From the NCBI GenBank assembly GCA_026709135.1, contig JAPOTO010000041.1:1-40749 (forward strand): 40,749 nt of DNA, read 5' to 3'. The notes under the pieces were generated by a model. That model had not been told where the DNA came from. It ran no database searches and saw only the letters and a list, made by a program, of their open reading frames with translations. This document shows, piece after piece, positions 1-8,262 of the stretch; within the stretch, counting starts at the first letter, position 1, and every line of letters begins with the position of its first letter. This DNA is from Gammaproteobacteria bacterium. Its GTDB lineage: Bacteria; Pseudomonadota; Gammaproteobacteria; Pseudomonadales; Pseudohongiellaceae. Both the position numbers and the translations under genes were made by a program.

Positions 1-62
1 GTTGCGCCAGGGATGGCATGCACAACCCTCCAGAATGCAGGTTGCCCGGTCTGCGAAGCAGA

Positions 63-195
63 CGAAAAGCAACGCTTTTCGAGGGGCGAGGGCAAGCGTT
101 TGCGAAGCGCAGCTTCGCGCGCAGACCGAGCGCCACCGAGCTGTGCTCGGTGGCCGGACGAACGGCTCGACAGGATGTCGAGACTGGGGCCAGTC
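63..195. repeat. Cluster of five short palindromes
   Basis: The gene-free stretch 1-331 contains five consecutive short inverted repeats with 2-3 base loops: arms 63-70/74-81 (CGAAAAGC, loop aac), 102-108/112-118 (GCGAAGC, loop gca), 132-141/145-154 (GCCACCGAGC, loop tgt), 166-172/176-182 (CTCGACA, loop gga) and 182-187/190-195 (GACTGG, loop gg). The third shares its arms with the palindrome at 40323-40357. I see no convincing gene in 1-331. Short open frames here are what repeat-rich, GC-rich DNA gives by chance, and they have no ribosome site. The role is unknown. Confidence 0.75.
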
Positions 196-331
196 GAAGC
201 CAGAAGCGTTGCGCCATGGACGGCATGAACAACAGTCAGCCCCCATGGATGTATTCACGGCGTCCGCAGCACTCCCCGCCACCCGACGGCGACGGACCGA
301 AGCCACAAGAGCACAGTAAGTCAGTTGAGCC

Positions 332-784
332 ATGCTTGCTTCGATTAAATCACTGTTTCAGGTAAAAACCGTTGATGCGGCGGACGATGCCGCGGGCGCG
401 GCGCGGCGGCTTGAACTGGCGGGCGCGGCCCTGCTGTTTGAGGTGCTCAAGGCGGACCATGATTTCGACGAGCGCGAGCTTGCCTCGATTGCCGAAGTGA
501 TGCGCGCCCGCGGCGGCAAGCCGGATGAAATCGACGAATTGGTGGAACTCGCCCGGCGCCAGTCCAATGAATCGACTTCGCTGTATGAATTCACCAGTCT
601 CATCAACGAACACTGCGATTACCGGGAAAAATGCGCGCTGGTCCGCAACATGTGGCGCATCGCCTGGGCCGACGCCGAGTTGAGCAAGTACGAGGACCAC
701 CTGATTCGCAAGGTCTGCGAGTTGATCTACGTGTCCCACAGCGACTTCATCCGCGCCAAGCTCGCGGAGAAGAAACACGCTTGA
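332..784 (+). CDS. TerB-family protein
   Basis: The 150-residue soluble helical protein resembles the TerB/COG4103 family, named after tellurite resistance but mostly of unknown function. The family hallmark is two acidic helical repeats that could bind metal. Here they are visible as a D/E-rich stretch near residues 43-64 (DHDFDERELASI) and a WADAELSKYEDHLIRKV segment near 107-123. There is no signal peptide or membrane segment. The ATG at 332 is the only sensible start, and its ribosome site is weak. The gene stands alone, between a palindrome cluster and the convergent rsmJ, so context adds nothing. No other ter genes are nearby, so tellurite resistance should not be assumed. Confidence 0.75.
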   Translation: MLASIKSLFQVKTVDAADDAAGAARRLELAGAALLFEVLKADHDFDERELASIAEVMRARGGKPDEIDELVELARRQSNESTSLYEFTSLINEHCDYREKCALVRNMWRIAWADAELSKYEDHLIRKVCELIYVSHSDFIRAKLAEKKHA

Positions 785-833
785 GGCATGGCGGGAAGAT
801 TCGCCGCGCGCGGAATGTCGGTTTCTGGCTTCG

Positions 834-1529
834 TCACAACGGCAGATAGACATCATAGCGGCTGGTGCGGCCGCGGTAGCTGAACGCCGGCTTGACGGAC
901 TCGATCCAGCCTTCCCGTGGTGGGCGCTTGACGACCACCCGGGCGCGGGCGAGGCCCCGCGCCTTCGCCAGCAAGCCGGATTCCCCCGCAAATCCACATT
1001 CCGTTTGCTCCCCGGCCCGCCGCGGCGCGAGCAGCCGCTGCAGGAAAACCATTTCCTTCTTGCCCCGGGCGCGGCTTCCGGGCCGGGGGAACATCGGGTC
1101 GAGGCAGACCACATCGAACCGCCGCGGCTCGTCATAGTCGCGGAAGTCCATCCGCCGCAATTCCATCCTGGCGATTACGGGCGCGAGTTCCGGCGCCGCC
1201 AAGCCCCGGCGCAGGCCGTCGGCAAGCAGGGCGTGGACGATGGGGTCGCGCTCGAGCAGCAGCACCCGCTTGCCGATGCTGGCGAGCAGAAAAGCGTCCC
1301 GGCCCAGGCCGGCGGTGGCGTCGAGCACGTCGACACCGCCCCCCACCGCCCGCGACAGATGCTGGCCCGCCAAGGCGTCCCGCGCCCGGCTTTGGATCGC
1401 GGCGGCGGAAAAATCGACCCGCAGCGGCGCGGCCCCAGGCTCGTCAAGGGCATGGAGGCCCAAGCCTTCCGCGTCAAAGCGCAGCAGTAGATCATCGCCG
1501 CAGCGCGTTCCGTCGAGTGGGTGTCCCAT
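834..1529 (-). CDS. rsmJ: 16S rRNA (guanine-N2)-methyltransferase RsmJ
   Basis: RsmJ methylates G1516 of 16S rRNA using S-adenosylmethionine and is largely restricted to Gammaproteobacteria. From the ATG at 1529 the protein has 231 residues. It shows the SAM-binding DATAGLGRDAF around residue 70, the acidic LERDP that follows, LDPMFP near 143 and a C-terminal KRPPREGW/YDVYLPL block, all typical of the family. The start is uncertain. ATG 1529 has AAGG five bases upstream, ATG 1541 and TTG 1571 are also in frame, and all lie inside a triple repeat. Compared with the E. coli protein (about 250 residues), the N-terminal 25-30 residues are missing or replaced, so the repeats may have altered the 5' end. 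Confidence 0.88.
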   Translation of the reverse strand: MGHPLDGTRCGDDLLLRFDAEGLGLHALDEPGAAPLRVDFSAAAIQSRARDALAGQHLSRAVGGGVDVLDATAGLGRDAFLLASIGKRVLLLERDPIVHALLADGLRRGLAAPELAPVIARMELRRMDFRDYDEPRRFDVVCLDPMFPRPGSRARGKKEMVFLQRLLAPRRAGEQTECGFAGESGLLAKARGLARARVVVKRPPREGWIESVKPAFSYRGRTSRYDVYLPL

Positions 1530-1612
1530 TGTTGCCTTCATGGTCGAGAGTGGGTGTCCCAAGATCGCCAAGATCGTTGGATCGATACGATGTGGAGTGG
1601 GTGTCCCATTGT
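1515..1612. repeat. Three direct copies of GAGTGGGTGTCCCA
   Basis: The 14-mer GAGTGGGTGTCCCA occurs exactly at 1515-1528, 1548-1561 and 1595-1608. The first and third copies extend to an 18-base identity ending CATTGT. Spacing between copy starts is 33 and 47 bases. The array covers the gap between uppP and rsmJ and runs into the rsmJ 5' end, where on the minus strand two copies can be read as Gly-His-Pro-Leu codons and one supplies the probable rsmJ ATG. No transposase is near. Confidence 0.85.
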
Positions 1613-1619
1613 CGGAAAG

Positions 1620-2420
1620 TCAAGCCAGGAACAGCAGCAATGCCGCGCCGAGGGCGACGCGGTAGGCGACAAAGGGTTGGAAGCTGACCCGGGCGATCCA
1701 GCGCAGGAAGACGTCTATCGTAAGCCAGGCGACCGTCGCCGCGAGCAGCATGCCAAAACCCAGCAGCAGCAATTGCCGCGCCGGCGGGGGATTGGCCAGC
1801 AGCTCGACCGCTTCCAGGGCGCCGCTGGCAAGCATCACCGGTATCGCCAGCAGGAAGGAAAAGCGCGCGGCGGATTCCCGGTCGAGCCGGAGCAACAGCG
1901 CGGCGGTCATGGTCACGCCGGAGCGCGAGGCGCCGGGAATCAGCGCGAGCATTTGCGCCAAGCCGATCAGCAAGGCGGTTTTCCAGCCGATGTCGGCGAT
2001 GCCGCGGTCCCGCCTCCCGGCGAGATCGGCAAGCGAAAGCAGCAGGCCAAAACCAATCGACGCCGCGGCGACCACGACCAGCGAGCGCGCGTGGATGGCA
2101 ACCGCATCGCGCAGCAGCCATCCGGCCAGACCCACCGGAACCGTGGCCAACGCCAGCAGCCAGAGCATCCGCCTCTCGGCGTGCCCCGGCCCGAAGCGCA
2201 GGCCCGCGGCGATGATTCGCCGCAGATCGCGGCGGAAGTAGCCGATCACCGCGATTAGCGTTCCGCTGTGAAAGGCGACATCGAAGGCGAGCCCCTGGTC
2301 CGGCCAGCCAAGCAGCAAGGAGGGCAGCAGCAAATGGCCGGAAGAGGAAACCGGGAGGAACTCGGTCAAGCCCTGGATCAGGGCGAGCACGGCGATTTGG
2401 GCGAAGCTGGATTCAGCCAC
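1620..2420 (-). CDS. uppP: Undecaprenyl-diphosphatase UppP (BacA type)
   Basis: This integral membrane phosphatase recycles undecaprenyl diphosphate to the monophosphate carrier used for peptidoglycan and O-antigen synthesis; overexpression gives bacitracin resistance. The protein has 266 residues with many hydrophobic helices. Both family signatures are present: QGLTEFLPVSSSGH at residues 16-29 (the E/Q-xxx-E motif, here with Gln first) and PGASRSG at 162-168. I chose GTG 2420 because the homologous region begins there. A longer frame to 2513 would overlap tsaB by 86 bases and adds unrelated residues. The start lies 7 bases after the tsaB stop, so the gene is probably the last of the cysM operon. 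Confidence 0.93.
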   Translation of the reverse strand: MAESSFAQIAVLALIQGLTEFLPVSSSGHLLLPSLLLGWPDQGLAFDVAFHSGTLIAVIGYFRRDLRRIIAAGLRFGPGHAERRMLWLLALATVPVGLAGWLLRDAVAIHARSLVVVAAASIGFGLLLSLADLAGRRDRGIADIGWKTALLIGLAQMLALIPGASRSGVTMTAALLLRLDRESAARFSFLLAIPVMLASGALEAVELLANPPPARQLLLLGFGMLLAATVAWLTIDVFLRWIARVSFQPFVAYRVALGAALLLFLA

Positions 2421-2427
2421 TGCTGGT

Positions 2428-3126
2428 TCAGCCAGCGGCCGGCTGCTGGTGGTGGTACTGCGGCGCGGCGCCGACGTAATTCGGCCGCAGCAGGTCGGCG
2501 GCGAGCGTTTCACCGCGCATGAACGCCGCGCCCGCGAGCGAGGCGAGATCGCGGTCCTCGACGGCCGCGCCTACCGGCCCGCCGCGCAAAACAATGCCGA
2601 AATGCCGCTCGATGGCCGCGGCCGCCCGCCAGCCATCCCCCGCCGCCACGACCGATCCGAGCTGGGGCGCCGGGGTGCCGATGCGCAACTGCGGCAAGCT
2701 GCCCGCCTGTTCGCGGCCACGCGGGATCATTCCTTCGGCGGCCCGCGCATAGCAACCGAAATACATCGCCTCCCCCCGCGCGCGGATCGCGGCAAGCACG
2801 GTGTCGGCCGAGTGCAGGCGGGCCGCCGCGGTGGCGATCAGCGCCAATGCGGACAGCGGCAGTGCGGGCGCGTCCCAGGCCGCGGACAAGCCCTGGGCCG
2901 CCGCCACGCCGATGCGGGTGCCGGTGAAGGAGCCCGGCCCGGCAACCACCGCGACCACCCCGGCGCGACGCGCACCGGCGGCATCGAGCACCTCCCTGGC
3001 GAGCTTGAGGATGCCCTGGGCCGAGCGCTGGCTTGCCGCGGCGTGGCGGGCGGTCCACCCGCCATCCGCGAGCAGCACGGCCCGGGCCGGCCCAAGCGCG
3101 GTGTCGAGGATCAGGATGGGTGGCAT
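2428..3126 (-). CDS. tsaB: tRNA t6A biosynthesis protein TsaB
   Basis: TsaB is the ASKHA-fold scaffold partner of TsaD in making N6-threonylcarbamoyladenosine at position 37 of ANN-decoding tRNAs. The 232-residue protein starts LILDTA (residues 5-10), has the diagnostic GPGSFTGTRIG at 63-73, and ends with LRPNYVG near the C-terminus, as TsaB proteins do. Length is normal. Its ATG overlaps the adk stop by one base (TGATG), which suggests translational coupling. It lies in the minus-strand operon downstream of adk and before uppP. Confidence 0.93.
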   Translation of the reverse strand: MPPILILDTALGPARAVLLADGGWTARHAAASQRSAQGILKLAREVLDAAGARRAGVVAVVAGPGSFTGTRIGVAAAQGLSAAWDAPALPLSALALIATAAARLHSADTVLAAIRARGEAMYFGCYARAAEGMIPRGREQAGSLPQLRIGTPAPQLGSVVAAGDGWRAAAAIERHFGIVLRGGPVGAAVEDRDLASLAGAAFMRGETLAADLLRPNYVGAAPQYHHQQPAAG

Positions 3127-3773
3127 CAGGCGAGCAGGCGGAACACCGAATCGCGGATTTGGGCCACCGGGGCGTCGCCACCCACATTGAGCACCCGCAA
3201 CGGCAACCCCTTCTGTGCCAGGTTGCGGTAGTGGGCCACAAGCGGCTTGGTCTGCCGGTGATACACAGCGAGCCGCTCGCGCACGGTGTCCTCCCGGTCG
3301 TCCTCGCGCTGGATCAGCGCCTCGCCGGTCTCATCGTCGCGGCCGGCAACCCGCGGCGGGTTGTGTTCGATATGGTAGACTCGGCCCGAAGCGGGATGGC
3401 TGCGGCGGCCGCTGAGCCGGCGGACGATCTCCTCGTCGTCGACATCGATATTGAGCACCACATCGATTTCGACCCCGGCGTCCCTGGTCTTGTTCGCCTG
3501 TTCAATCGTGCGCGGAAAGCCATCGAAGAGGAAGCCGCCGGCGCAATCGTCTTTGCCAATCCGCTCAAGCACCAGCGCAACCATGGTGTCGTCATCGACC
3601 AGCCCGCCCTTGGCCATGATCTCCCGCGCTTTCCGGCCAAGAGTGGTGCCCTCGCGCACCGCGGCGCGCAGCATATCGCCGGTGGAGATTTGGGGAATGC
3701 CGAATTTTTCGGTGATGAACCGGGCCTGGGTGCCTTTTCCGGCGCCAGGCGCGCCCAGCAGGATGATTTTCAA
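3126..3773 (-). CDS. adk: Adenylate kinase
   Basis: Adenylate kinase interconverts ATP + AMP and 2 ADP in the cytoplasm. The protein has 215 residues from a TTG start at 3773, which matches the family length. It has the P-loop [10 protein letters not shown] at residues 7-16, the AMP-site STGDMLR near 30, [10 protein letters not shown] near 80, and a long-type LID domain ([19 protein letters not shown]) without zinc cysteines. The TTG is supported because homology begins exactly there and because it overlaps the mazG stop (TTGA), a coupling arrangement. An upstream in-frame extension only reads mazG in another frame. Confidence 0.95.
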   Translation of the reverse strand: MKIILLGAPGAGKGTQARFITEKFGIPQISTGDMLRAAVREGTTLGRKAREIMAKGGLVDDDTMVALVLERIGKDDCAGGFLFDGFPRTIEQANKTRDAGVEIDVVLNIDVDDEEIVRRLSGRRSHPASGRVYHIEHNPPRVAGRDDETGEALIQREDDREDTVRERLAVYHRQTKPLVAHYRNLAQKGLPLRVLNVGGDAPVAQIRDSVFRLLA

Positions 3774-4678
3774 TTTACGCCACCGTCTTGGTTTTCGCGC
3801 TGGTGTTCGTCCGTGCGGACCTTGGCCAGTCGCCACAATTCGTCGAGTTCGCCCAATTCCGGCCCGGGCAATGTCCAGCCGCGCTCCCCGGCGAGCCGCT
3901 CGACCTCCCGGAAGCGCGTGGCGAAGCGGCGGTTGGATTCGCGCAGCGCTGATTCCGGGTCGATCCGGCAATGCCGCGCCAGATTGACGAGCGCGAACAG
4001 CATGTCGCCGAGTTCGCCGCGCATGGCGGCATCGTCCCCCGCGGCCATCGCCTCGCTGAATTCGCCAACTTCCTCGCGCAGCTTGTCGAGCACGGGCGGT
4101 GCCTGCTTCCAATCGAAACCGACGCTGGCGGCGCGCTGCTGGAGCTTGCGCGCCCGCTCCAGCGCCGGCAGCGAGCGCGGCAGGCCATCGAGCGCGCTTG
4201 GCCGCCCCGCCCCGCCATCGCCATGCTGGTTTTCGCCCCCGGGCTTCCCGCGCTCTTGCCGCTTGATCGCCTCCCAGTTGTCGAGGACTTCACCGGCGCT
4301 GAGTTCCTGCCTGGTGCCGAAACTCTCCAGGCGCCCATCGGGAAACACATGGGGATGGCGCCGCAGCAGCTTGCCGGTGACCCCGGCGGCGACATCCTGA
4401 AAATCGAAACCGCCCTCTTCCCGCGACAACTGGGCGTAAAAAACCACCTGGAACAGCAGGTCGCCCAACTCGTCGCGCAATTCGCCGCGGTCGCCGCTTT
4501 CGATGGCGTGGACGACTTCGTGAACCTCCTCCACGGTATGGGGTATCAGCGATTCGAAAGTCTGCTCGAGATCCCAGGGGCAGCCGAACTCCGGGTGCCG
4601 CAGCATCGACATCAACGCGAGCAGCCGCTCCAGCGGCGACAGCTCTTCCGTTGTGGTTGCCGCGCCGGGGGCGCTCAT
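3770..4678 (-). CDS. mazG: Nucleoside triphosphate pyrophosphohydrolase MazG
   Basis: MazG hydrolyses NTPs/dNTPs to monophosphate and pyrophosphate; in E. coli it also lowers ppGpp. The protein has 302 residues with the usual two tandem MazG domains, each carrying the metal-binding pairs: EEVHE (50-54) with DELGDLLF (69-76), and EEVGEF (202-207) with GELGDMLF (221-228). A Gly/His/Asp-rich linker (about 145-160) separates them. The start overlaps the rlmD stop as ATGA, and the stop overlaps the adk TTG. In many relatives relA sits just upstream of mazG, but here it is absent. Confidence 0.95.
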   Translation of the reverse strand: MSAPGAATTTEELSPLERLLALMSMLRHPEFGCPWDLEQTFESLIPHTVEEVHEVVHAIESGDRGELRDELGDLLFQVVFYAQLSREEGGFDFQDVAAGVTGKLLRRHPHVFPDGRLESFGTRQELSAGEVLDNWEAIKRQERGKPGGENQHGDGGAGRPSALDGLPRSLPALERARKLQQRAASVGFDWKQAPPVLDKLREEVGEFSEAMAAGDDAAMRGELGDMLFALVNLARHCRIDPESALRESNRRFATRFREVERLAGERGWTLPGPELGELDELWRLAKVRTDEHQRENQDGGVN

Positions 4679-5922
4679 GGCGGCCCCCCGGTAATTGGCT
4701 CTGCGGTCTCGAACATGGCCACCGACTCGACATGCGAAGTATGCGGGAACATATCCATAACCCCGGCGGATTTCAAATCGTAGCCGCGCCGGCGCAGTTC
4801 GCGGGCGTCCCTCGCGAGGCTGTCCGGGTTGCAGGAAACATAGACGAGCCGGCGCGCGCCGCTGGCGGCGATGAGCGGGATCGTCTCCATGGCGCCGCTG
4901 CGTGGCGGGTCAAGCAGGATTTTGTCATAGGCGGCTATGGGAAGGGGCAGGCCGGGGAGCGATGCGTCTTTGCGGTACAGGTCGGCGGCGACGAAGCTGG
5001 CGTTGCCGAGGCCATTGGCGGCGGCGTTTTCCCTGGCCCGGCCCACCATCCCGGCACTGGCCTCGATGCCGGTCACCGCCCGGCAGCGCCTCGCCAGCGG
5101 CAGGCTGAAATTGCCGAGGCCGCAGAACAGGTCGAGCACGCGGTCGCTGGCCAGCGGCGCGAGCAGTTGAATGATCAAATCAACCATGCGCCGGTTCACC
5201 GCGGCGTTGACTTGTAGGAAATCCATGGGGTGGAAGCCCAGGCGCAGGCCGAAGCCGGGCAAGTGGTAATGCAGTCTGTCGCGGCTTTCTTCGCTGGCTC
5301 GGGGATGCAGCCGCCGGACGCTGTCAACGCCGCTGGGCTGGAGGTACATCTGCAATCCCCACTGCACCGCGAACCGGCGCAATCGTGACAAATCCGCTGA
5401 CGTCAGCGGGCGCAGATGGCGCAGCACGAGGGCGGCTTCGGGGCGCGGCGGATGGGCCGCGGACTCGCCGGCGGCGACCTCAATCTGGGGAATCGCCGCC
5501 CTGGCGTCGAGTTCCACGATCAACACGGCGAGCGGCCGGATCAATTGCGCTAGCGGCGGGGCGAGCACCTCGCAGTTGTCCATCACGGTGACGAGCCGGC
5601 CGCGCTTTTCGCGGAATCCCACAAGCACCCGGCCCTTGCGCCGCACGAGCCGCACCGCGAGCCGCGCCTTGCGGCGGTAATTCCATTGCGGGCCGGTCAG
5701 CGCCGGCAGCAAGTCATAGGAATCCGGCTCGATACCACCGGCTTCGGACAGTTGCGCAACGAGCCGCGATTGTTTGTCGCGCAACTGGAGTGCGCCGGGC
5801 ACATTCTGGTGTTTGCATCCGCCGCAAATGCCGAACACCGGGCAGCGGGGCGGAACCGGAGCGTCCGCCAATCGCCGCGCTGGCTGAATGGGGGCGGCTC
5901 CGGTCTCAGGGTTCGGCTTCAC
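4675..5922 (-). CDS. rlmD: 23S rRNA (uracil-5-)-methyltransferase RlmD, lacking TRAM domain
   Basis: RlmD makes m5U1939 in 23S rRNA. From the GTG at 5922 the protein has 415 residues. The [4Fe-4S] ligands are present (C27, C33 and C36 in CPVFGICGGC, and C117 in DNCEVL). So are the SAM site DLFCGLGNF (265-273), DPPRSGA (about 338) and the catalytic Cys in VSCNP (C364). E. coli RlmD has a TRAM RNA-binding domain of about 70 residues before the cysteine cluster. Here homology begins just before that cluster, and the upstream DNA is the 3' end of cysM, so the TRAM domain seems absent. The start overlaps cysM by 17 bases. The GTG is the only good start that keeps the cluster. Confidence 0.9.
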   Translation of the reverse strand: MKPNPETGAAPIQPARRLADAPVPPRCPVFGICGGCKHQNVPGALQLRDKQSRLVAQLSEAGGIEPDSYDLLPALTGPQWNYRRKARLAVRLVRRKGRVLVGFREKRGRLVTVMDNCEVLAPPLAQLIRPLAVLIVELDARAAIPQIEVAAGESAAHPPRPEAALVLRHLRPLTSADLSRLRRFAVQWGLQMYLQPSGVDSVRRLHPRASEESRDRLHYHLPGFGLRLGFHPMDFLQVNAAVNRRMVDLIIQLLAPLASDRVLDLFCGLGNFSLPLARRCRAVTGIEASAGMVGRARENAAANGLGNASFVAADLYRKDASLPGLPLPIAAYDKILLDPPRSGAMETIPLIAASGARRLVYVSCNPDSLARDARELRRRGYDLKSAGVMDMFPHTSHVESVAMFETAEPITGGPP

Positions 5923-6808
5923 TGGCGAAAACCCCGGTGGACAGGTAGCGGTCGCCGCGGTCGCAAATGATGGCGACGATTGTGGCGTTTTCGACTTGGC
6001 GGGAGATTTCGAGCGCGGCGAACACCGCGCCGCCGGAGGATACCCCGCAGAACACGCCCTCCTCCGCCGCGAGCCGGCGCATGGTGGTTTCGGCGTCGTC
6101 CTGGTCGATGTCGATGAGGCGGTCGACGCGGCTGCGGTCAAAGATCTTCGGCAGGTATTCTTGAGGCCAGCGGCGAATGCCGGGAATGCGCGAGCCGTCG
6201 CCGGGCTGTAAGCCGATGATCTCGATTGCGGGATTTTGTTCCTTCAAATAGGCCGAAACGCCCATGATGGTGCCGGTGGTGCCCATCGAGCAGATGAAAT
6301 GCGTCACGGCGCCGCCGGTGTCGCGCCAAATTTCCGGGCCGGTGGTCTCATAATGGGCCAGCGGATTGTCGGGATTGGCGAACTGGTCGAGCAGTTTGCC
6401 TTCGCCGCGCCGGTTCATTTCGAGGGCGAGGTCCCGGGCGCCTTCCATGCCCGCCTCTTCGGTGACGAGAATGAGCTCGGCGCCATAGGCGGACATCGAG
6501 GCTTTGCGCTCTTCGCTCATGCTGTCGGGCATGACAAGCTTCATGAGGTAGCCCTTGATTGCCGCGGCCATGGCGAGGGCGATGCCGGTGTTGCCGCTGG
6601 TGGCTTCGACGAGCGCGTCGCCGGGGGAAATGTCGCCGCGTTCCTCGGCGCGCTGGATCATGCTCATCGCGGGGCGGTCCTTGACCGAACCGGCGGGATT
6701 GTCGCCTTCGAGCTTGATCAGCACCTGATTGCTGGTTGGGCCGGGCAGCCGCCGCAGACGTACGAGCGGGGTATTTCCCACCAGGCTCTCGATCGTGGGG
6801 TATTCCAT
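5906..6808 (-). CDS. cysM: Cysteine synthase B
   Basis: This PLP enzyme makes cysteine from O-acetylserine and sulfide or thiosulfate. The 300-residue protein has the PLP-binding lysine in GSVKDRP (K43), the substrate loop SGNTG (71-75) and the phosphate-binding Gly/Thr loop GTTGT near 174. The CysM rather than CysK assignment rests on the start (YPTIESLVGNTPLVRL), the shorter length and the rlmD neighbour, a common gammaproteobacterial pairing. It is probably the first gene of the six-gene operon ending at uppP. No clear promoter is visible, and the upstream 300 bases are repeat-rich. Confidence 0.93.
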   Translation of the reverse strand: MEYPTIESLVGNTPLVRLRRLPGPTSNQVLIKLEGDNPAGSVKDRPAMSMIQRAEERGDISPGDALVEATSGNTGIALAMAAAIKGYLMKLVMPDSMSEERKASMSAYGAELILVTEEAGMEGARDLALEMNRRGEGKLLDQFANPDNPLAHYETTGPEIWRDTGGAVTHFICSMGTTGTIMGVSAYLKEQNPAIEIIGLQPGDGSRIPGIRRWPQEYLPKIFDRSRVDRLIDIDQDDAETTMRRLAAEEGVFCGVSSGGAVFAALEISRQVENATIVAIICDRGDRYLSTGVFASEAEP

Positions 6809-6901
6809 GGCGCGGAACCGCGGCTGCCGGGGGCGTGCAGTCTAGCGGCTTGGATGGTGGCGCGCCAGCCTTGGTGCGGAGCTTTGTGCGGAGCTTCGAG
6901 C

Positions 6902-7041
6902 GGGTCTGCGGGCGGAAGGGGCTTGGCGCTAAATCTCGCCGAGACATCCTGTCTCGACTCGAATCGGTTCGACTTCGCTTTAGGCCATCCCTCGCACGCT
7001 CAGTCTCAACGACGCGCCAAGCCCCTTCCGCCCGCAGACCC
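6902..7041. repeat. Perfect 28-bp inverted repeat with nested hairpin
   Basis: The gene-free stretch 6809-7152 holds two perfect 28-base inverted arms, 6902-6929 and 7014-7041, around an 84-base interior. Inside is a smaller palindrome, CGAGACA-tcc-TGTCTCG (6940-6956). Just upstream, GTGCGGAGCTT occurs twice in tandem (6874-6884 and 6886-6896). Interior sequence resembles the left-end cluster: on the opposite strand it has GAGGGATGGC and ACAGGATGTC, similar to CAGGGATGGC at 8-17 and ACAGGATGTC at 171-180. There is no open frame of note. It could fold into a very stable hairpin or be a relic of a non-autonomous repeat element. Confidence 0.85.
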
Positions 7042-7152
7042 TTGTATCGTGCGAGCTTGGAACGCTTGGGGCTTCGATTCGTCGCCGGTGGATAAGCGGG
7101 CGCGGAGAGCACGTAGGGCGCGAAGCGAAGCGCATTGCGCCGAACGAACTGG

Positions 7153-8262
7153 CTACTCGACTGGGGGCTGGGGCTGGTCGAGTTGCTCAAGTGGGATGTA
7201 GTCGCAATCGAAGCCGAAGCGGCGGGGGGAGACGACGGCCAAGGCTTCGGGGCTGCGGTAGAAGTCGGGGCAGCCGACGCCGACGACGGTTACGCGCTGG
7301 CCGTAGCGCAGGCGTTCGGCGTTGATTGGGGTGCCGGTCTCGAAATCGAGGATGGTGATGAGGTCGGGCACCGAGGCGACGGTCTCATCGCCGATGCGGG
7401 CGAGGAGGTATTCGTTTTTGACATCGATACGCAGTGGCGGGCCGGCGCCGTCGAATGGCTCGATCACCGCCTTGCCGATGTCGAAACCGCCGATGATCGC
7501 GCTGGCGTAATCGACGATTTTGCCGGTGAACAGGTGGCGCAGGCCGTTGTAGAGCGATTTGGCGAAGGCCTCCCGCAGCGGGCCGAGGAGGTTCCGGGCA
7601 TTGCCGCGGCGTTCGCGCAGAATGCGGCCGATTTCGATGGAGAAAGAGACGGTTCCCGGCACGATGGCGTCTTTTAGCTGCCTGCCGCTCATCGGGTGCT
7701 CGACGGTGGTGATCATGCCGCCCATGGCCTGGGCCACGGCGCGGATGTGGCGCTCGTAGGTTGCGGTGGAATCGGTGGCGAAGATCGCGGTGTTGCCGAG
7801 ATAGTCGAGGGCGATGGCGGGGGTGGAGGGGATGCCGGCGATGGGATAGGTCATCATCTGCGCCTCCGGCAGCGCCCGCCCCATGCCATCGCCATCGACG
7901 ACGGGAATGCCGCGCTGGGCCGCGGCGATCAAGGGAATCAGCGAGTTGCCGCCGCCGATTTCAAAGGAAACCAAGGCATCGACCTTGCGCCCGACATGCT
8001 CCTCGAAGACCGCGAGCGCTTTCGCCGGGTCGTCGATGGAGGGCAGCAGTTCGAGGCTCGTGGTGGGGGCGCCGACTCCGCCGATGGCGGCGACGAAGGC
8101 GTCATCGGCAAGGTCGTCGACGGCGATGAGATCAACACTGCCGCTCTCAGTCAGCGCTTTTTCCGCGGCGAGGAAGGAAACATGGGGGTCGCCACCGCCG
8201 CCGGTGGCGAGAAACACGGCCCCGGAGGAAAGATCCGGCAGCGATTCCGCGGTCAGTCTCAT
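7153..8262 (-). CDS. DUF917 family protein (S-methyl thiohydantoin desulfurase-like)
   Basis: The 369-residue cytoplasmic protein matches the DUF917 family, whose Pfam domains have been renamed after S-methyl thiohydantoin desulfurase. It starts with a glycine-rich turn ATGGGGDP (19-26) and has the family blocks FEIGGGNSL, PVVDGDGMGRA and EAQMMTYPIAG. The ATG overlaps the stop of the upstream hydantoinase gene as ATGA, so the two are co-translated. DUF917 and hydantoinase/oxoprolinase proteins are often paired, which supports a shared substrate, perhaps a hydantoin or other cyclic ureide. The actual substrate cannot be read from the sequence. Confidence 0.85.
   Translation of the reverse strand: MRLTAESLPDLSSGAVFLATGGGGDPHVSFLAAEKALTESGSVDLIAVDDLADDAFVAAIGGVGAPTTSLELLPSIDDPAKALAVFEEHVGRKVDALVSFEIGGGNSLIPLIAAAQRGIPVVDGDGMGRALPEAQMMTYPIAGIPSTPAIALDYLGNTAIFATDSTATYERHIRAVAQAMGGMITTVEHPMSGRQLKDAIVPGTVSFSIEIGRILRERRGNARNLLGPLREAFAKSLYNGLRHLFTGKIVDYASAIIGGFDIGKAVIEPFDGAGPPLRIDVKNEYLLARIGDETVASVPDLITILDFETGTPINAERLRYGQRVTVVGVGCPDFYRSPEALAVVSPRRFGFDCDYIPLEQLDQPQPPVE

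Noticed and set aside
2..365. Three overlapping open frames of 71-115 residues at the left end
   Set aside because: They read through palindromes in different frames, have no conserved motif and no ribosome site.
332..784. Tellurite-resistance operon
   Set aside because: Only a single TerB-like gene is present, with no terA, terC, terD or terZ neighbours.
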